Positions 1-14,500 of a DNA stretch of 64,000 bases are shown here, piece by piece. The position numbers were made by a program, and so were the translations under genes. The first letter of the stretch is position 1; the number at the start of each line of letters is the position of its first letter. Source of the DNA: Sipunculus nudus (taxonomy: Eukaryota; Annelida; Sipuncula; Golfingiida; Sipunculidae). Under the pieces are notes generated by a model. It searched no databases and was not told the DNA's origin. It saw only the letters and a program-made list of their open reading frames with translations. Location: contig CM049316.1 of NCBI GenBank assembly GCA_026874595.1, forward strand, positions 59,341,676 through 59,405,675. Direction: 5' to 3'.

Positions 1-3000
1 GGAGTAAGATAAGAACAACTCAATATATGACCTACAATGATTTATCACTCAGAAAGAAGCAAGCGTGTCCAACTATAATTTGAGGATTTATCCATAGTAC
101 CAAAAAATGTTATTCTGCTCAAAACTTGTTGGTACATGTTCCTTGACAAAAAGACTCTCTGCACACAAATTCTTGCATGGACACTGTCCTAAGAAAACTT
201 CCGTTTTGAATCATCGCACCCTCATCTAACCCTGACAGGTTTATTTCTCCAAATTTCTCAAAACCACTTATGGGGGCTGCCATTTTGCATACACAATAAA
301 ACCCAGATGCCATAGGCCACATCATAATTCATTATGGGTATAGGCCTATGGCACTAGTATACATATGTTTAAGGGGGGCTTACTATTGAAAGAAAACTTT
401 GAAGGTTAAATACATTTCTGATATATTCATGAAATCTGGACTGGGTCCAAAGATGGCTTTCAGTTAGTGTAGACTGCATGTATTTATGTTTGTGTATCAT
501 TTTACAATAAGTCAGAAATCCATATTGATATAGGACTGGGTCATCTTCAGAGATTTTCATAGATTTGGAAGCCATAACTCCATTCCTACAGACTGAAATA
601 ATAGTGCTTAGAGTAATTAACCCAGGTCCAGGCAAGAATCTGTCTGCGGAGAGTTTGGTGGGAAGGGGATGTGTATTGGCAAAGTTTAGAGCAGGACAAC
701 GCTTTAATTATACCACGCCCAAGTCCTGAAGTATGAAAAAGCCTACCGTAATACAGTGGAGCAGAAGAAAGACTAATTGGCAGGTGTTACATTTTAAGGT
801 CATTTGAAGGTCCGTGCAATCACATTTTAATTTTTTTTTTTAAATAACATAAAAAATGTAGTTTATCAGATTTTATATCCATCCTATGTTGATTAAATTT
901 TTTGTTGTTGCCTAACCAGTGGTTGGATGAAGTCGAAATTTCAAAGTCAGAAATAAAATATCAAGGTCCGTTAGGAAGAATCCACAACTCTCTGATCATA
1001 TTCTTTTCTGTGATCTGTCAAGCTTATGCTGAATTGGAAAAAAAAGGCAAACACAGTGATCTTATTATTCAATGCCAATTGAATGAATTTTGAGGACTCT
1101 ATAAACACATAACATATGTTTACACAGACAGTCTTTTAAGGTATATTATGACAGTGTTTGAAGTGTTCATGTTACTGCATATCACAAAGATATATATAAA
1201 GAACAACCTGAGGTGGTTTATGTTGTGTGGAGGGCTCTCGCTGCAGTAGAAGTGCTGACCTACTTCTTACTATTGATCAATGGAGTAGGTGTACTCGGAA
1301 CTGGAGTATACCATACAGTATCCATGAAAATCTACGGCAATTGCCCCTTGGCACTGGCTCCTTTATCTGGCTGTGTTTATCTCTAGTCGTGCAGTCTATT
1401 TACAGGCCTGAGTAATGGTTTGACTGGACCACAGAATGGAGGATGCAGATTTATATTTAATTACCTTAATCCTACTATAATTTGAGCATGGTAAAACAAG
1501 TGTTATTCCAGTCTAAGCTTTGCAGATACACGTCCCTTTGCCACCAAACTCTCTCAGAAGATCAATTCTCACCTGGACCCTGGGTCTTCAGAGTACTTTC
1601 ATGATGCATCCCTGGGCTCTTGTCTAACCCTGACAGGTTTTTTACTCCCACTTTCTCAAAACACAATAAAAACCAGACCCTGATGTCACAGGCTGCATAC
1701 TGAATTTTTGGTTACACCCCTAGTCAGTGAAATTTGTATTGTTTCCCATTGATAAGGCTGACATATTTGTTTGTCTCACAAATTCCAAAGGGAGAAATCA
1801 TCTCAGAAAATGAAGGGTTTGAAATACTGCACTGTAATCCTTCCTTCCGAATCCTCTGTCAGATCTCATTGGTACTGAACCCACTTCAATACCCTTTCAG
1901 TATAAGCCTCTGGCTATTTAAATATATTTTAATCCACTCAATATGATCCTTGGTTTATATGACTCTACCTCTACAAAAGCTCTCAATAGTTTACTTTGTG
2001 GTATATCAAACTTTCTTCTATGTGCCCTTATTAATCAAAGGAATCTTCTGACCTCTAAGCATTCAGTATGGGCTTTCATTTGAACATGAATTTCTCCATG
2101 AGCAGTTCATTGGGTCGTCTATTGTTATCATCAAAGAAACTGGATATTTACTTGTTAGATAACTCTCATTTACAGTAGTCACAGGTAATCAGTACAGGTG
2201 ACCCCATGTTTGTCACTGTGTGGTCCCACCAGGGTTGTTGACCTAGATGGACTCTAGCATGACAGGTAATCTTATCACTTTACTGGGATACCAAGATCAA
2301 ATAGCTATCTTATTCTGTTTAATCTGTTTATGCTTGCTTTCACTTTCTCATCTACTGATAGAGAAATCCATATTTAATATTCTATTGATGCCATGGAGAG
2401 TGTAACTAGTCTGTAACCCAGCTGTTAAGACTAATGGACTTTGGATTCACATGTTTAGAATCAGGTATCAGTAGCTATGAATGGTGGCTATGATTTTTGA
2501 CTATAGAGTCTATGGCATATCGGAGGATGTCTAGATTTAAAATGAGCCTTCAAGTTAAAAATAAATGCCGTCTTCTTGACAGAACCTACCGGTAATATAT
2601 TCAAACTATACATGCCAAAAATATCAAATTATAACCTCTGTATTTTTTTAACTACATGGACAAAATATAAAAAATCAAAAAGGCTGAATACAATCATAAC
2701 ATTCTTATTATATTTATGTGGTTTTCTACATCCTTATTTCATTTACTTAAAACACTGACCTATACTTTACAAATATACAACAATAAACTGTAAATACATT
2801 CAAATTAAGATTATGCATGCAGTCCATCACCATTTGGATGGTTATATACTATCAGGAATCTAGCTTATACAAATTAATTCTAACACACGCACTGATTGAC
2901 TTCATCTGATGTGTTAAAACTTGACATAATGTACATGTATAGGTTATTCCCTGTCATACATTATGTTTTGCCTGGATGCTTTTCTGGTTTCTGTCCCCAA

Positions 3001-3834
3001 AATTGGTTTACTCTAGATTCAGTTGTCAGAAATTTCAATATTTTTGTACAGCAATCTGGTGTCCTTTGTTGCTAAGAAGTCTGTCTCAGAAATTTTGGAA
3101 GGTACAAATTTCAGGTCCCCATAGTAGACCATACAGTTTATGGGTCCTCAACTCAGGAGCACTATGAGTTACATGACAACCCTGTCACACATAACATCCC
3201 ATAGTCAAGTACCATACACTTGACTTTCTGTGGCTGTGCTACAATAACAACTGCCTCTTCAGGTAATATGGCAACCACATGCTAACCATGGCAACTACCT
3301 TTCAAGTTTCAAGCCATCATACTGCCAGCTACCAATGCTTGTAAAAGACTCTAGGATAATAAATAGTGAACTGAGGTCTAAACCCATGAACAATATTAGT
3401 CAGGAACAAGTTTTTCTTGAAAGCGTTGGTCTAAACAAGAATAAAATACAAAGTAGGCAATTAGCTAAGTAGTGTCTGTCACAGAAAATATAGATCAGGA
3501 AAGCGTTTGTCTGTGGATTATTGACCAGGACAGGTGTTACAAGACTACATTTGAATCAAACCTGTCTGTGGAGTGCCCAATAATACCAGGCATGTATTAT
3601 AAATAATCTTTCAGCAGGCTGAGTATTGTTTTAGTGCCAGTAAATTCTTAATGTATCAGATGTTACTGATTATGTGTATCTATAGGCCATCTAATACACT
3701 TGGTATATAAACAGTGAAACCTCACTTTCATGCCTATTTCTTGTCAGGTATCTCCAACATAAATGGTCCTATAAGTTGTAACATGTTCAGCCATGACAAA
3801 ATAGCTGTCAATTTGTTACATCGGCAGAAGTGCA
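1..3834. other. Noncoding region, no supported gene
   Basis: AT-rich sequence with only short open frames that lack splice context or recognisable protein. Two stretches (about 130-330 and 1520-1730) resemble each other, sharing CTAACCCTGACAGG and ACACAATAAAA segments in the same order, so they look like a diverged local duplication or two copies of one repeat. A short ACAGTGAAACCTCACTTT segment near 3712 resembles the end of the pogo/Tigger-like MITE at 49534-49708. I see nothing else. Confidence 0.5.
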
Positions 3835-6459
3835 TTTTTAGCTCAGCTGACTAAGTCATCTGAGCTATAGTCGTGGTCCATTGTCCGTCCGTCCGTAGAT
3901 GTGGCACGTTTTGAAACCGTAAGACCTAGGAACCTAAAATTCAGCATAGTGTTAGATGTCCCCAAGATCTCCTACCAAGTCGAAAACTGGGTCTTTGCGA
4001 CTTTGTTCCTTTGAGAAATTAAGGAAAAACCTCAATTTTTTTTTAAAAAAGTATTTTCACACTTCAGGGCTGCCTAATATCAAAACCACTCATCTGTTTT
4101 TCCTCATATTTACCATAAATATCCCTCTATATAGTTCCTATGTACATGCCTGAAATTATGTCTGTATTATATAATTTAAGAAAGTTATGGGCCAGAACAT
4201 AATGCATTTTGTAAAAGATATTCAGGAAAGATATTTGATCACTTAACACAAAACTTGTTAAAGCTATGGACTTTTTTTTTAAGTAATATAACTTTAATTA
4301 ATCAAAATTAAATTGTATACCAAAAATTAGATCAAAATCTTTTAAATTTTTTAAAATATTAACAAAAATAAAAAATTAGTACCTTAAAATTTGCCTTACT
4401 TTGACCATGGCACGTTTTTTTCCTGTAAGTACTGTGGATTTAATTTTTTTCAGCATGTTTTTGTTAGCATGTTGTCTGTTAACACCAAAAATTTGAAACC
4501 AGTTGATCAAAAACTGTAGATTTTATTCAAGTTTTCAAGCACCATTTAACATATTGTTTACATCAGGCTGGTGTTATGCAGTTTGCAAGAGCTCAGCTTC
4601 CCAGCTTAAGCTCTCAGTTCGTAAAATTTGGCATACAATTAGATGTCTCCAAAATCCCCTATCATGCCAAGAATTTGGTCACTAGGACTTAATACCTTTG
4701 AGATATTAATGAAAAATTTCATTTTTCAATTAAAAACCCATTGTTACACTTCAATACTGCCTAATATCAAAATCACTGATCTGACTTTAATCATATATAA
4801 TATACATGTTTTTCTATACATCCTCTGTGCACATGCCAGAAATGATGTCAGTATTGCGTAATTGTTTTAAGTTATGGGCCCAAACATAATGCACTTTGTA
4901 AAAAATCAAGAAATATATTTACTCCCTTAACAAGGGGCTTGCTGAAGCTAGAGATTTTTTGTCAGGGATGTAACATTATTTAATCAAGATTCAATTGAAT
5001 ACCCAAAATTAGTTCTGAATTTTTAAAATTTTTTAGTTATTTTAAAAAGTTATTAGTATAAATATAAAATTAGTACCTTAAATTTCGCCCAACTTTGACC
5101 ATTTCACTTTTGTTTCATGTGAGCTCTGTTTATATAATTTTCATATCATGCACACATAAGGATTTCAGCTTTTTACTTTAGAAAGCTGAAAGAAATTGGC
5201 CAAAAATTGTAGCTATTATTAATGTTTTTATGAGACCATGTCAGACCTTGGCTCTCTCCAGCCACTCTTGAGTCACCTGTATGTTGACCTTGTTGAACTT
5301 TCAGCAAATTATGCACGCTTGAGGCAAGGCATATACTTGGGCAGCCAGGCAGCTTATGGTCAGCCACAGTTGATCCAGGTGTCCAACCCAACTCATCTAG
5401 TAGTTTTAACCAACAACATAACAATAAACAATAAATTAATCAATTTTTATTGGTTTTTAATAACAAATTAAAGAAAAATAGAAAAGGAATTTGTTAGTTT
5501 ATAATAATAGGGAATTAACTTGCAGTTACTGATGATATAAGAATCTTGTATCGATGGATAGAATGTCACGTATTCCAAATAACACCATGCAGTCACCTAC
5601 GGCATTTTTCAGTTCAATTTTAATAATAAAAAAGTAAATCATATTATTCATTACTAATCATTAGGGATCATATGAAGGAAATAAATGATAGACAAAGATG
5701 CAGTTGATAATATTAATCTAGATTCCTACTGTGTCTAGTGTGTACATTGATGTGAAATTAGTCCGAAATGAATATATCACATTTATTTTTTTTAAAATAT
5801 AAATAAAAGCCATAAAACCAGGTACTTATGATCATTATTTAAATGTGTGAAAACATTCTGGATTCTCAACACCATTGTTTGGTGAAAACTGAATAAATAC
5901 CAGACATGGTGGGAATACTTTGCAATTGTATTTAAATACAAATATGAATATATACTCCATTATAAAATTTCTTGCATAAAGAATGGGAATTCAGGTAAAA
6001 ATGAAAGTATATGAATACCAGTGCAAATACTTTCCAAATGTATTCATGATTGCATTAATGAATATATTCTTTAATATTATTTTAATAATCATTTCAGTTA
6101 TATTTCATTTTAAAAATCATTTGATCCTCTTATTATTTTTAATAAAAATTATATCTGGGACAATATTTGTAATTTTTTTAAATAAATAGTTAAACTCTTA
6201 TATTATATGTTCTGCTTATGAGTTATATGGCCAAGTCAAAATCTGTGTGACAATAGTACTCCATTTGTTAATAAAATAAATGAAATCAATTCTCTTCTCT
6301 GTCTCCAAAGGTACTATCAAAATCATACATAAGCTAAACAACAACTCATAATACAGCTCATACTTATTACCACACAAAACCAGCATTTCCCTCATTTCTA
6401 AATCATATTTTTTTATCATATATAACAGCTGAGCGCCGTGACCCATAGGTCCCTTGTTT
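3835..6459 (+). mobile_element. Helentron-like non-autonomous element, family A, copy 1
   Basis: The 5' end is TTTTTAGCTCAGCTGAC followed at once by AGTCATCTGAGCT, which can fold into a terminal hairpin. A (CCGT)n microsatellite follows within about 50 bases. The 3' end carries CAGCTGAGC, the inverse of the 5' GCTCAGCTG, then a 12-base near-palindrome GACCCATAGGTC and the tail CCTTGTTT. The interior holds two diverged copies of a roughly 687-bp segment, anchored by TTAGATGTCCCCAAGATCTC at about 3953 and its relative at about 4640. No Rep/helicase reading frame is present. The order 5' end, microsatellite, core repeats, asymmetric inverted repeat, terminal stem is that described for Helentron-derived repeats (HINE, DINE-1). 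This copy is more diverged than those at 45472 and 52195. Family assignment is inference from structure. Confidence 0.62.
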
Positions 6460-9400
6460 AAGGGGTGGTGTGCAGACAGTAATTTTCATTGTAGTGTCAT
6501 ATATCTGTGATGATTATCCAACTGTCTTGCAGCATTTTTAGAAGCTGTGAGAAGAATACAATTCAATTGGCCATAAATGAAATGAAAAAATTCCCATTTG
6601 ACAACTGCCACTCTGACATTCATAACCTCTCACTCCAACTGAAGCCGAAGGGGAGGGGAGAGGGTTGTGTTAAAGGCCTTTGACAGGGGCCCAGGCACAT
6701 TCATGAGAGGGCACTTTCCACTGGATTTATATATGAAATCAGTTCCAATACAAAATTGTGCATGGCCTTTGTGGCAAAATATCAACCTGTACATGTATGT
6801 GTATGTGCAGTTCTTCCAAATAACCAAACCACCATGAGAAGCAATGAAATGTTTTACCAGGAACAACTCATTTGTAATTTTTAACATTTATTCAGGATTT
6901 ATCAGAATCTGCAGTTAGATGAGAACAACAGTTGAAAATATGATCCTGATTGTCCAAATCTGAAATAACAAATATTAACAAGATAGTGATTAATCTAATG
7001 TAGTCATCATGCGTACATTAACTGCAGTTTATCCATCAAGTTGATTACATTTTCCATTGATAAAATGGCATCTTCTTGAATACTCTTATCAACAAAGAAA
7101 CCCCCTAATTCCCCAGCCTCAATACAAAAGGCACCTTCCTCTCATGTTCATATAACCCACAAACATTAAGCAGCAGAGAACAGAACACTGTCAGTGACAC
7201 TGTCTCTGAGAATATGTCATGTATGTAAATATTCATAATCTTGTGTAAAGGCAAGTCATGTTGGATGCACTGCATTAATTAGATACTTAATCCCATTCTG
7301 ACCATTTTCCTAACTCTGCTTCAGTCTTGCAATAACACAATTTTTGCATTTATGGGATCCCATAAGTAATGCATGCGCTGACAAGTAAACAGTGCTTTTC
7401 TTAACAATAACTTAAAAAGAGACAGAACAGAGACCAGCATACACAAGATCAGTAAAACCTGGTAGTATAACCATCCTTGGGTTAACCAAAACCAATGATG
7501 ATGTGTAGTTATATCCCTGCATCCTTGACAAGATGTAAAATGTTTGGCCAGGGCCAGAAACAATATATGCTTGATATGGTGCTACTGTATAGTCTCACTA
7601 TACTTTGTTCTATTAAAAGATACACATTTTTACAATCAAAGTCAGTGAAAAAGAGCTGTGTTAGCAGAATGAAACAAGAGAAATTCCCAACACAATATCT
7701 CTGACTCATGACAAAATATTACATATCATAAGGAAATATGAGACAATAAGCCATGTAAAGTTACACTGTGTATGCTTCTAATGACTATTAGCAACTTATT
7801 TTGCATCAGTTGCTAATATTTTTTTAATTTGACACCCTGAAACCCTGCAAGTATACTGTAGTCTGTTGTGATGTTATCATAAACTGACAGTTCACTGCAA
7901 ACATTTAAACTTGAATGAGGGACCGAGTCACTAGTCAAACTGATTGTGAATAAAGGATTAACTTGTATTTATATTATTTATTAATGCAGTTAATTAATGC
8001 CTGTAAAAATGCAGTTTATCAATGTTTGTTAGATAACTAATTGTTCCATTGTATATTATGTCTATAGAAATTACAATGACAATCATGCATGATAGACAAA
8101 AGATTTTATTCTTTTCTGATCAATGTTCTGAAACATACAACTAAGAAAAATCATTTTGGCATTCAATTTGACAGGAAAAAATACTAGTATCAACTTTGGA
8201 ATAATTATGACATATTTCATCTGAAAATAAGCCTTTTGGCATTCATACAGTTTGGTGCCTAAAAGTGAATAATGTAAAACTTAGTCAGAATATATTAAAC
8301 AAAAAAAACTCAGTGAAAAAATTCTGCTGGTTGAATGGAATTTTTATCACAGAAACATTTCATTAAATTATAAATTGCTTCTCTGGTAACAAAGAAAACC
8401 TTTTGGTCAAAAACTGGATGAATATTTGATCAGCCACAAAAGTGGACTTATCCATTTATGTATCCGTGGCACAGCACATGTAACAATATGGCTTAACCTT
8501 TAAAGCCTGGGCCACAACATGAATTCATAACAATGTGCACAATTACTATTGGTGTTAATACTAATGTAGGTACAGACTTAACAACAGGGCTGGAAATCTT
8601 GTATAATTCGCTATGTTGTTCAAACACAACATGTGCTCCTAGTAGGGAAGGTATGATCTGTCAAACACTGGTCTAATACAATGCTTGGCCACTATATGGG
8701 TGTAATACTGTTACTTGGACACTAATGTTATAACATATCCCCTATTTGGACAAGCTTTGGCATTATCTATCACATATTTACTGCTGAAAATAATATACCA
8801 GTAAACAATGCCTTGCAAATATGACGTATGCTGCAAAGTTGATTTAAAATTCATTAAAACTGATAATATACTGTAAGTACAATGTGGTTAGGTGTTATCA
8901 GAAACATTTGGCACAGAATTTCCATCACACATAATTCCAATTAGAGGACAATTTTTCTTGCACATATTAGTTACCTTAGTATATAATACAGGTTTTGACC
9001 TCTGATACTTCTACAAATGTATAATATACTCTGTGGGTACTCTGTTGGAGTATGATGCAAGGTAGCTGTATTAGCCAACATAGCACAGGAGTAATTAATA
9101 CTTTTCAGTTTAACATTCAAGTGGAAAACTATGACCATTACACCACTGAATACTGTGACTATTTTTTTGTATATGAATGTATTTATACTGTAGGGTATAT
9201 TGTATACAGCACAAACCCTTAAAATATATTATATGTTTAAATACACAATTCTAGACTTGTTACTGTTTCTACCTTCTAAAGCTTGTGAAATATTATATAC
9301 TTTAAAACTGTTATCAATATTTGTTGGGTATCTTCTAAGTGAATAAAGAAATGTGTTTGGCACATTATTAATACTATCCATCCATAGTTCTAATTTGAAG

Positions 9401-9999
9401 ACTATATGTGGCAGAATTTGAAATAAAACCCTCGATTTGTACTTTTGTAGACATTTCTGTAAAGCACCATAACAATGGCTGTCATTCAGTGTGCAATTAT
9501 CTCATATACCAGTAAGCCCATCTTTGACCATTTGTTTATCCTTGGCAGCACCATGAAAGACCATCAGTCTACAAACACCATGTATGTAATGAGCCATAAG
9601 AGTGAAGAGACAGTCTACTGGACAACTTGCGCATTGCCTTGTTTGGGAGGTGAACTGGCCTTATTTGGAGCTGATGCAAATGATAAGACTGGCACCAAAC
9701 CATCCTGAAAGAAACTCTTTAGACTGGTTCCCTCATTACAAATAAAAATATGGCATGCCAACATACACTGGGACTTTCACCTTATAGATACAATATGCTT
9801 CACATTCAGTCTTGTTTCAAACAGGAACAACCACCGTTTTCACCTAGTTTGTTCTCTTTGGTGCCATTTTCTACAGAGAACTGAGATCATGAAACTGAAG
9901 CTTTCAAGACGACAAGCTACCATCATATATCTTGGAAAAAGCATCAAAGACTACATTTTGTACCATTTGTGCAGGGAACCAATCTATTTGAAGAGGTAG
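6460..9999. other. Noncoding interval, no supported gene
   Basis: AT-rich unique-looking sequence between a repeat and the 3' end of the minus-strand gene. It probably includes the 3' UTR of that gene. The open frames, including one of 77 codons at 9475-9708, are short, isolated and lack family features. I could not find a convincing minus-strand polyadenylation signal just below 10000. Confidence 0.45.
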
Positions 10000-11568
10000 C
10001 TACCTGTGGACTGGATCAACACTGATTCTCTTGCCACTGATGTGTGGTAAAACCAAGTCATGACTAGGTTTCTCATCTTCAGAAGACTTCTTTGCCCTGG
10101 GTTTCTCTTTGCCCATGGCAGCAGCCTTGAAACTACTATGGACGATCTTTGCTTTAGCACCAGCATTAATATTAGCTCCAGATAAGAGAGACGGTTTTGT
10201 TAAAGAACTCGAGATTGTCATGACACTTTTTAAAGATTCAGCTGCTGTTTCTTGTGAATTACCTCCTTGGGATTTGCTATCCCCAGAATTTTCACTCCGT
10301 CCCTGTTCTGCTACATCTTCACTGGTTACCTTGCCATTTTCTGGATGAGAAGCACCAACAGTGGCTCCTGTCTTATTCTTAACTTTTAATAATTCCAGTG
10401 GGGCTGTTGTATAATGAATTTGAGCAAGTGGGACATCCCCTTTATTTAGGAGAGCATCCATGAAATATTTAGAAGATGGTGAAGGACCATTGTGCATCTG
10501 GTCAGGTATGTGTCGAACAGAAAACATAGAATGAACTGGAGAGTAAGTTCTTTTGTAAAGATATTGGTTATCCCCATGAGGTATTTTATCCAGTTTGTTA
10601 CTGCGATTATTTGAGGTATCCATCTTTTGTTTGCGAAATACTTTCAGGCCTTTCCTCATTTCAGAATCTAGTGCATCTACATATGAAGATATGGAATCCA
10701 TTTTGGACATGTTTTTTTCATTAGTCCTCAGAGCGACAGGTACATAAACAGCTGGAAGGTTTAATTTTGTATGGCCACCGCTGTCACTTACAGCAGGGCT
10801 ATTGCATTTTGCTTTAGATGGAACACATTTAACAGGTGAACTGGGTGCAGACCTTGGATGAAGAGTATCAAAAGAGTTCTTCCCTTTGGAAAATTTATGA
10901 TCTTGTGCTGTCTGATTACTTTTGGAACTCTTAGCATCAGCAAGCTCCTCAGTTTCTTCCTCTGGAATACATTTCTCATCAGAATGACCCCTGTGACCTT
11001 TTGACCTCTCACATTTGCTCTTTTCAAACTCCTGCCTTAGCTCCCTTTGAATCTCTCGCTGCAACTGTTTCTGTTCTGGGGTGAGTTTGTCAGCCAATGC
11101 AGAGCGCCTAAAGCTGTTTCTGCCTGAGTCTGATTTTGAACTATACTTGCTCATCCTATATTTTCCATTGTATGGAATATAACGAAAAGTAACTGGCTCA
11201 ATGCAAGCTTTCCAATGTGGTGCTTCTTGAAAACATGGTTTTTGTTGCATGTTTTTCCATTTTGTGTAAGGATCAAGGTCAAAGGCTTCTTCTTGTGCCT
11301 TGGGTTGCTTCCTCTTTTTAGGGATTAAATATTTTGCATAAGCTGCTGTATTCTGCCATGCCACCAAACCTTCCGTTGGTTCCTTTTTGCTTGTTTGGTT
11401 GCGCATGGAGTATGAGGCATCTTCACTGTAATCCAGGAGTAAACCTTTAAGCTGCATCTCATTCCAAATGTTACCACCAGGTCGATGAAGAGTCTGGATT
11501 GCTTCCAGGATATCATCATCATCTGAAGATGATGATAGTTCACTCAAATCCAGTTCCATTTTGCACAT
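10000..11568 (-). CDS. Unrecognised 522-residue protein, acidic N-terminus, NLS-like motif, largely disordered
   Basis: An uninterrupted 522-codon frame, far longer than chance in this AT-rich DNA, so I take it as real coding sequence. I do not recognise the family. Residues 9-20 are a Ser/Asp acidic run (SELSSSSDDDD). Residues 83-90 (PKKRKQPK) look like a monopartite nuclear localisation signal. Residues 95-140 are the most ordered-looking part, rich in Trp, Tyr and Pro (DPYTKWKNM, APHWKACIEP, FRYIPYNGKY). Residues 162-186 (LTPEQKQLQREIQRELRQEF) should form a charged helix or coiled coil. The rest is Ser/Lys/Glu-rich with repeated SP and SPS sites and a basic tail. The first two ATGs lie four codons apart. 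On the minus strand TTTGCAG just upstream of the ATG could be a 3' splice site, so a 5' UTR exon may lie further upstream. The stop falls in CACAGGTAGCT, so a weak splice donor just before it, and hence more C-terminal exons, cannot be excluded. Confidence 0.8.
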   Translation of the reverse strand: MCKMELDLSELSSSSDDDDILEAIQTLHRPGGNIWNEMQLKGLLLDYSEDASYSMRNQTSKKEPTEGLVAWQNTAAYAKYLIPKKRKQPKAQEEAFDLDPYTKWKNMQQKPCFQEAPHWKACIEPVTFRYIPYNGKYRMSKYSSKSDSGRNSFRRSALADKLTPEQKQLQREIQRELRQEFEKSKCERSKGHRGHSDEKCIPEEETEELADAKSSKSNQTAQDHKFSKGKNSFDTLHPRSAPSSPVKCVPSKAKCNSPAVSDSGGHTKLNLPAVYVPVALRTNEKNMSKMDSISSYVDALDSEMRKGLKVFRKQKMDTSNNRSNKLDKIPHGDNQYLYKRTYSPVHSMFSVRHIPDQMHNGPSPSSKYFMDALLNKGDVPLAQIHYTTAPLELLKVKNKTGATVGASHPENGKVTSEDVAEQGRSENSGDSKSQGGNSQETAAESLKSVMTISSSLTKPSLLSGANINAGAKAKIVHSSFKAAAMGKEKPRAKKSSEDEKPSHDLVLPHISGKRISVDPVHR

Positions 11569-14500
11569 TACCAGTCAAATCTGCAAACGTAGGAAATCAC
11601 AATTACTATATCTGTCCTATTTTTGTCTATTGAGTTTATATGAAGGTATTCACATGATATCTGATGATGTATTATTTAAAGACATCTAAATTATCAAATT
11701 TGTAATGCAAGGGGCTAGGAAAAGAGTTTTATGCAGTAACACATCTTTACAGCTAGGTTTAATATTTACACTGTAACCTGGCAGACTGGCAGTAATCACC
11801 TTTCCTTGACTGAACCTATGACATCAAATGTTGATGGCCTATGCCTAAATGACCATCAATTTTATCATAAGATGAAAACCATTTTTAAAATAAAAGAGAT
11901 ATGATATGACATCCACGCAATGCAGTATGATCAGTTTAACTGATTTTCCAGTCGGACAAGTACTTTGTGCACACAAAATAAATATTTTCATTTTCCATTG
12001 TAAGGGTAATCTGTGAGCATGGTTGATTAAGTCATGCACACAGAAAACAATTCATGTGTGAAGCTTGTTAGACCACCTTTACATATTCCTAATTCATGTG
12101 CACATATTAATGTCACTCTTCCTTTTGCACAGGTTGATATAAATTCCTGGTTTAGTGTTTACACTGTCATATACCAGACTCTTTGCCTACATGCTATATA
12201 TGTCTTATAACAGGCTGCCAAAATTGTTTTTATTTCATTTTTAGTTTCAAGCAAGGAAATAAATTAAGATTTTCAAGTTCAGTTTTTGCACAGCCTGAGC
12301 CTGCTTTACCTCCTTCAGGTGTCTGAATTTCACTCATTATATATGTCAACTGTACTTGACAAAAATGAAATCTTTGTTAAAAGGTTTGACTATCCCTTGC
12401 TCCTCTTGATCAAAACTGCCAGCTATTACAATGAAATCCAAAGTCTTTTCAAGGATGTTTCAAAACCAGCTAAATTCAAGTACTCTCAATGCCTTAAAAT
12501 TTTATACAAACTGGTAAAATATTTAAATGAATTTTAAGATTATTAAAACCTTGTAATAAATGGTTCTATTGTGACATAACAAATAGACAGAAAGACAAGG
12601 TATATGATAAGTATGTAATTAATTTTTTCTTGATATTTTTAATTCTGTGTCGAAGCACAAAGTCGATTGATTATCTGATCACAAGAAACTTCAAAATGGG
12701 AAAAATGAAGTGGCAGTGCAAGTAAGAAATGTAAATTGATACTCTAATGATCAAATATTTTATATTTAACCTTTGGTTCCACATTTTAAAAACTGGAATC
12801 CTGTAACATTTCCAAGAGAAAGGTTTAATATTCTATGAAAACCGCGTGCACAGATTGGTGGAACTACACACCTGATCTAGACAGGTCTGTAAACAGCTCA
12901 GTAATGATCCGAGACAGGCCTAGGGGCATGGTCTTAACAAAAGATCAGCCGTATAGCTAACAGCACAGTCAATAGAAAGAGCTTCAAATAGAAATCTTTC
13001 TGAGAGAATTCACTTATAGAATCAATCATCTGGGTAGGAGATAGCTTTGTGGTTAAGTAGTACAACTTAAAGAGCTGAAGTTCCCAGTTTCAAACTCTGA
13101 CCCAGTCTCTTTGATACCAAAGTGGTGAAATTTCCACATTTTCTGATTCAGTTTACTGTCTTATCTATGAATGGTCATGCATGAAGTGCGTGAAAGAAAT
13201 GCTTATATCCTTCTTTTATGATACTGCTTCAGGTAAGTAACAAGAGCAGGAAAAGAGAAGGGGATTAAAATTAATCTCAGACCTAAGAAACTCCCAAAAA
13301 TTATATTTTAAATTTTTATGGCAAACCTCTTGGTGATCCATATGAGGAAAAAAGTGTTGTGCACACACAATGGTTGCAAATTTTCCAAATGAGTTTCTGA
13401 ACATAAATCGTACACAACAATAAGATATTGCCATGTAGCTTTGCACTTACAATATACATGTATGTTGGTATAGAACAAGGGATCCAGGTATCACGGTGCT
13501 TAGCTTGTTTGTAAAATGTCAGCGAATGCAAAATATACCTATAAATTGGTAATTTTTTTTATTTATTAGCATTTGCAAAGCTAAGAGGCAAGGGACCTGC
13601 TATTTGGTGATAATCAAGTCCTAAATAAGGGTAAATGCCACATTAGTGATTCATGTATGTATCAGTATCAGCCACCCCCCCAAATTCTCTTCAACTAGGA
13701 GAAAAAATGAACAATAAAAAAAGTATCCCACATAAGGTAGTCCATATCAGGATTTTTTGGTACTCAAAAACAGGTGAATGCTGGAAAACGATAAGTTAAT
13801 GTGTATATATGACACAATGTGTGTGAATGACACTGTGTTTTGAATATTAGGGCTAAATTAGAGTTTTGGACTAAACAGATGATATACTGAAATCCTATAA
13901 GGCCTTAAATGATTTTACTCTTGTCCATGTAAGGACCTCTGTATGGAAGAAAACAAATAAACAACCAAGCTTCAGCAGGAAAAATGATATCAGGAGGGTC
14001 ACTTGACTTCCCTGTACTGCAGTGTAAACATGGAATTTTGTCTTTGATTGAGTGACGAACAGGATACAAATATTATTAATTATTTAGGTGAGCACATGAC
14101 ATCTGCTGTAGCATGCAGTACCTAACCATACATGATGGGGGTACAGTACAGTAATTTAACCACAGGGGTGGTGGGCGTATGTTATTTGATGTTACGCAGG
14201 CTACCCCACATGGCTCCCGTAATTACAGTTCAGTCTGCCAATGATCTGACAGACTTGGCATGCACTATTGTCATTAATTAAAAGGGGATGTAGTAGCTAT
14301 AAAGCCGCTTATATTTCTGGTACTCATGCTTAATTATTTCTTAACATGTTGACTGCCAAATGCATGGTATAGTTAATTAGTAATGGATGGTAATTAGCTA
14401 CAATGCTCAGGTAAGTAAATTAGAAACAGGTGGGTGGTAGGTGGCACACAGTCTGCACCATAAAGCTTATGGCTAAGGCTTCAAACAGACTCATGTTAAC

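Noticed and set aside
902-1093. 63-codon plus-strand frame
   Set aside because: Short, no splice context and no recognisable family; expected by chance in AT-rich DNA. The same holds for frames at 12286-12537 and 9475-9708.
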